This document shows, piece after piece, positions 4,550 to 6,074 of a stretch of DNA of 6,074 nt. The notes beneath the pieces were generated by a model. It was not told the DNA's origin. It worked only from the letters and a program-made list of their open reading frames with translations, and made no database searches. The translations under genes and the position numbers were made by a program. The stretch's first letter is position 1, and every line of letters starts with the position of its first letter. This stretch comes from Pseudomonadota bacterium (GTDB lineage: Bacteria; Pseudomonadota; Gammaproteobacteria; Acidiferrobacterales; UBA6901): positions 1-6,074 of the forward strand of contig JAJYEK010000206.1 in the NCBI GenBank assembly GCA_021785795.1. Direction: 5' to 3'.

Positions 4550-5549
4550 TCGTCGGCTGGCGCTGGCAGTTGCTCTCTGTCTGGCAGGCCCCGCAGGTTC
4601 CGCATTTGCTGCCGGTCTGCCGCCTCTGCCCGCGGGCAGTCAGGCCCCGATGAGCCCCGTTGCGCCATCTGCTGCAGCCAGCCCTGTTGCCGCATCGCCT
4701 ACCATACTGGATCGGCCGATCACCATTCTGCCGGTCGCCCCTGTTGGCCCTGCTCAACCGCTGGTCGAGCAGCCCGCGCCGGCGAAGCATGCGGCGCGCA
4801 AGCGCCGGCACAAGGCGGAAACCCCGCCAGAGGCGAAGGCCGTGCCAGCCGCGGATCCTTATGCCGGAATCACCTTGATTCCGGTTTCTTCTGACACCTT
4901 CAACCGGTTCCAGTTTTCGGCTCCGGTCAAGCAGTTGTTGTTTCCTGCCGAAGTGCCCGCCTCCAAGCCGTTGTACGTCGCCGGTAATCGCGAAGTGCTG
5001 GTCAGCTTCGGACCCGGCATGCCCGACGTTGCCCAGATGGTCGCCGTGCTGGAAAACGGCACTGTTGTGACCATGTACCTGAAGCCCCGGCCGGGTCCCG
5101 GCGCCCTGGTACATGCCGGCAATGCGGCAGTGGCGGACTCCGCTGCTCCGGCGGCTACTGACGTTTCGGGGGGCTCAGCCCCGACCGAGGCCGATGCCGC
5201 GAAGCTGTCGCGGGGAGCCAGCGACAAGAACCCTGCGCTGCCGGCAATCGCATTGCTGAAGCGGGTAGAGCAGGGGGACATTCCCTCCGATTTCGAGGCC
5301 GTGACTCCGCCCGCAATGGTGGCCATGGACAAGTTTACCGTGGCGCCGATTGCCGCGTGGACTGACCACGCGACATATACCGTGTATGCCTATCAGCTGA
5401 TCGCCGCGAAGGATGCTTCCGCTACTGTGGCTCCTGCTGAATTTTATCGGCCCGGCGTGCTGGCTGTTGATGTAACCGGGGACCAGGTTGATGCCTCGGC
5501 CAGCCCTTACCTTTACGTCGTGGAGGAGTACGTCGATGCCGGACATTGA
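4521..5549 (+). CDS. traK: TraK, secretin-like/VirB9-like core protein with a long Pro/Ala-rich insert
   Basis: A 342-residue periplasmic/outer-membrane protein of the F-type TraK family. TraK sits in the outer-membrane core ring with TraV and TraB and corresponds to VirB9. Residues 1-30 form a signal peptide (RRLALAVALCLAGPAGSAFA). Residues 31-112 are Pro/Ala-rich with a basic patch (KHAARKRRHK, 89-98). The family N-domain spans about 115-198: ITLIPVSSDTFNRFQFS, then LYVAGNREVLVSFG, then VVTMYLKPRPGPGALV, the 'strand plus P-G' end typical of TraK. A second Ala-rich linker covers about 200-230, and the C-domain runs from 235 to 342. F TraK is about 240 residues, so this one is about 100 longer, mostly from the two linkers. 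Its start overlaps traE and its end overlaps traB by 14 nt. Confidence 0.87.
   Translation: MFLPLYPTVNRRLALAVALCLAGPAGSAFAAGLPPLPAGSQAPMSPVAPSAAASPVAASPTILDRPITILPVAPVGPAQPLVEQPAPAKHAARKRRHKAETPPEAKAVPAADPYAGITLIPVSSDTFNRFQFSAPVKQLLFPAEVPASKPLYVAGNREVLVSFGPGMPDVAQMVAVLENGTVVTMYLKPRPGPGALVHAGNAAVADSAAPAATDVSGGSAPTEADAAKLSRGASDKNPALPAIALLKRVEQGDIPSDFEAVTPPAMVAMDKFTVAPIAAWTDHATYTVYAYQLIAAKDASATVAPAEFYRPGVLAVDVTGDQVDASASPYLYVVEEYVDAGH
5522..5528 (+). promoter_or_regulatory. Ribosome binding site of traB inside traK
   Basis: GGAGGAG lies 7 nt before the ATG at 5536. It is within the end of traK and supports the overlapping start. Confidence 0.8.
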
Positions 5550-6074
5550 GCCTGTAGATAACCAGCCGGCTGCCGCCTCTGACGAGGGTGGCTCGCGGGT
5601 AACCTCCGTACTTCGCCCGCAGGGCCCGCCCACCAAGCGGAACAATTCCCGCCGCTGGCTGCTCGTCGGCGGTGGCGTATTCCTGCTTGTGATGATGGTG
5701 TCCACGCTGTTCTCGTCACCGGCCCGCAAGCCCGTCGCCTCCGCGGTGCAACAGCAGCATGCTCCTGTGCTGTCGCTTGATCCGTCGAACATGCAGCAAA
5801 AGTCCTGGCAGGCCCAGTCGCAAGGGGATATCCAGCAGCTGCGCGACGAAATGAACCAGCTCAAGGCCGATAACGCGCAGCTCAACAAGAAACTGCAGCA
5901 GGCTCAGGCTGCTCCGCCGAAACCGGCAGCCAGTGACGCCATGCCCGACTTCATGCGCCAGCACGCGGCCGGGCAACCCGCAGCTAGCGGTAATCTTGAT
6001 GCTCTTGCGCCTCCGCCACCGCCACCTTTGCCGCCGCTGCCGAAGAAGGGGGCTAAGGACGTCCTTCCCGGCCT
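5536..6074 (+). CDS. traB: TraB, VirB10-like scaffold protein (N-terminal part, runs off the window)
   Basis: An open frame with no stop to the last base, giving the first 179 residues of a larger protein. TraB is the VirB10-like scaffold that spans from the inner membrane to the outer-membrane ring. The visible order is typical: a short cytoplasmic tail (1-38), RR then one membrane helix at about 41-60 (WLLVGGGVFLLVMMVSTLF), a low-complexity stretch, a coiled coil at about 95-124 with heptad residues Ile99, Leu102, Met106, Leu109, Leu116 and Leu120, and a proline-rich segment at 159-169 (six prolines in a row, then LPPLP), which in VirB10 proteins bridges the periplasm. The C-terminal beta-barrel domain is outside the window. 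The strong Shine-Dalgarno and the 14-nt overlap with traK fix the start. Confidence 0.9.
   Translation, partial: MPDIEPVDNQPAAASDEGGSRVTSVLRPQGPPTKRNNSRRWLLVGGGVFLLVMMVSTLFSSPARKPVASAVQQQHAPVLSLDPSNMQQKSWQAQSQGDIQQLRDEMNQLKADNAQLNKKLQQAQAAPPKPAASDAMPDFMRQHAAGQPAASGNLDALAPPPPPPLPPLPKKGAKDVLPG

Noticed and set aside
5175..5888. Minus-strand open frame of 237 codons
   Set aside because: It crosses the traK-traB junction in antisense; its Ser/Cys-rich repetitive product is a composition artefact of Ala/Gln/Asp-rich coding on the other strand.
1..6074. CRISPR array, tRNA or rRNA, insertion sequence, attachment site, oriT
   Set aside because: No regularly spaced repeats, no cloverleaf or rRNA-like sequence, no transposase or terminal inverted repeats, and no long geneless stretch that could hold an origin were seen.

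Overview
The window is GC-rich (roughly 60% by eye), almost fully coding, and every gene lies on the + strand. It carries the start of an F-type (TraA-L-E-K-B) conjugative type IV secretion system, so it most likely comes from a conjugative plasmid or integrative conjugative element of a proteobacterium. The proteins with export leaders and an outer-membrane barrel fit a Gram-negative host. The species cannot be fixed from the sequence, and no relaxase, integrase, origin or attachment site is in view.

Region 1 (1-1476) is an accessory block that appears to be one transcription unit. It holds the 3' end of an unrecognised gene, a secreted DsbA-like thiol oxidoreductase (CEHC active site, cis-Pro) that overlaps it by an ATGA junction, and a small protein with an OmpA-type peptidoglycan-binding domain. 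Region 2 (1473-2345) is a separately controlled gene. A near-consensus extended -10 sigma70 promoter starts inside the preceding stop codon. It is followed by a leader of about 107 nt with two hairpins, a small outer-membrane beta-barrel protein, and two successive hairpins, the second terminator-like.

Region 3 (2361-3194) holds a small OB-fold/SSB-like protein, followed 3 nt later and in the same frame by a VirB1/IagB-type lytic transglycosylase. Region 4 (3195-6074) opens with a 119-nt leader containing a tandem repeat and a hairpin. The F-type core follows in the order of the F plasmid: pilin TraA, TraL, TraE, TraK and the N-terminal 179 residues of TraB, which continues past the right edge. 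These five genes are tightly packed: gaps of 3 and 24 nt, then overlaps of 29 and 14 nt.

Inferred cooperation: the transglycosylase opens the peptidoglycan. TraL and TraE act at the inner membrane in pilus assembly. TraK and TraB belong to the envelope-spanning core (outer-membrane ring and VirB10-like scaffold), and TraA is the pilin subunit. The DsbA-like protein could form disulfides in nearby exported proteins. The less ordinary parts are the OmpA-like pair encoded as two neighbouring genes (peptidoglycan-binding domain, then barrel), the strong promoter with its structured leader on the barrel gene, and two apparently periplasmic-type proteins without visible signal peptides.
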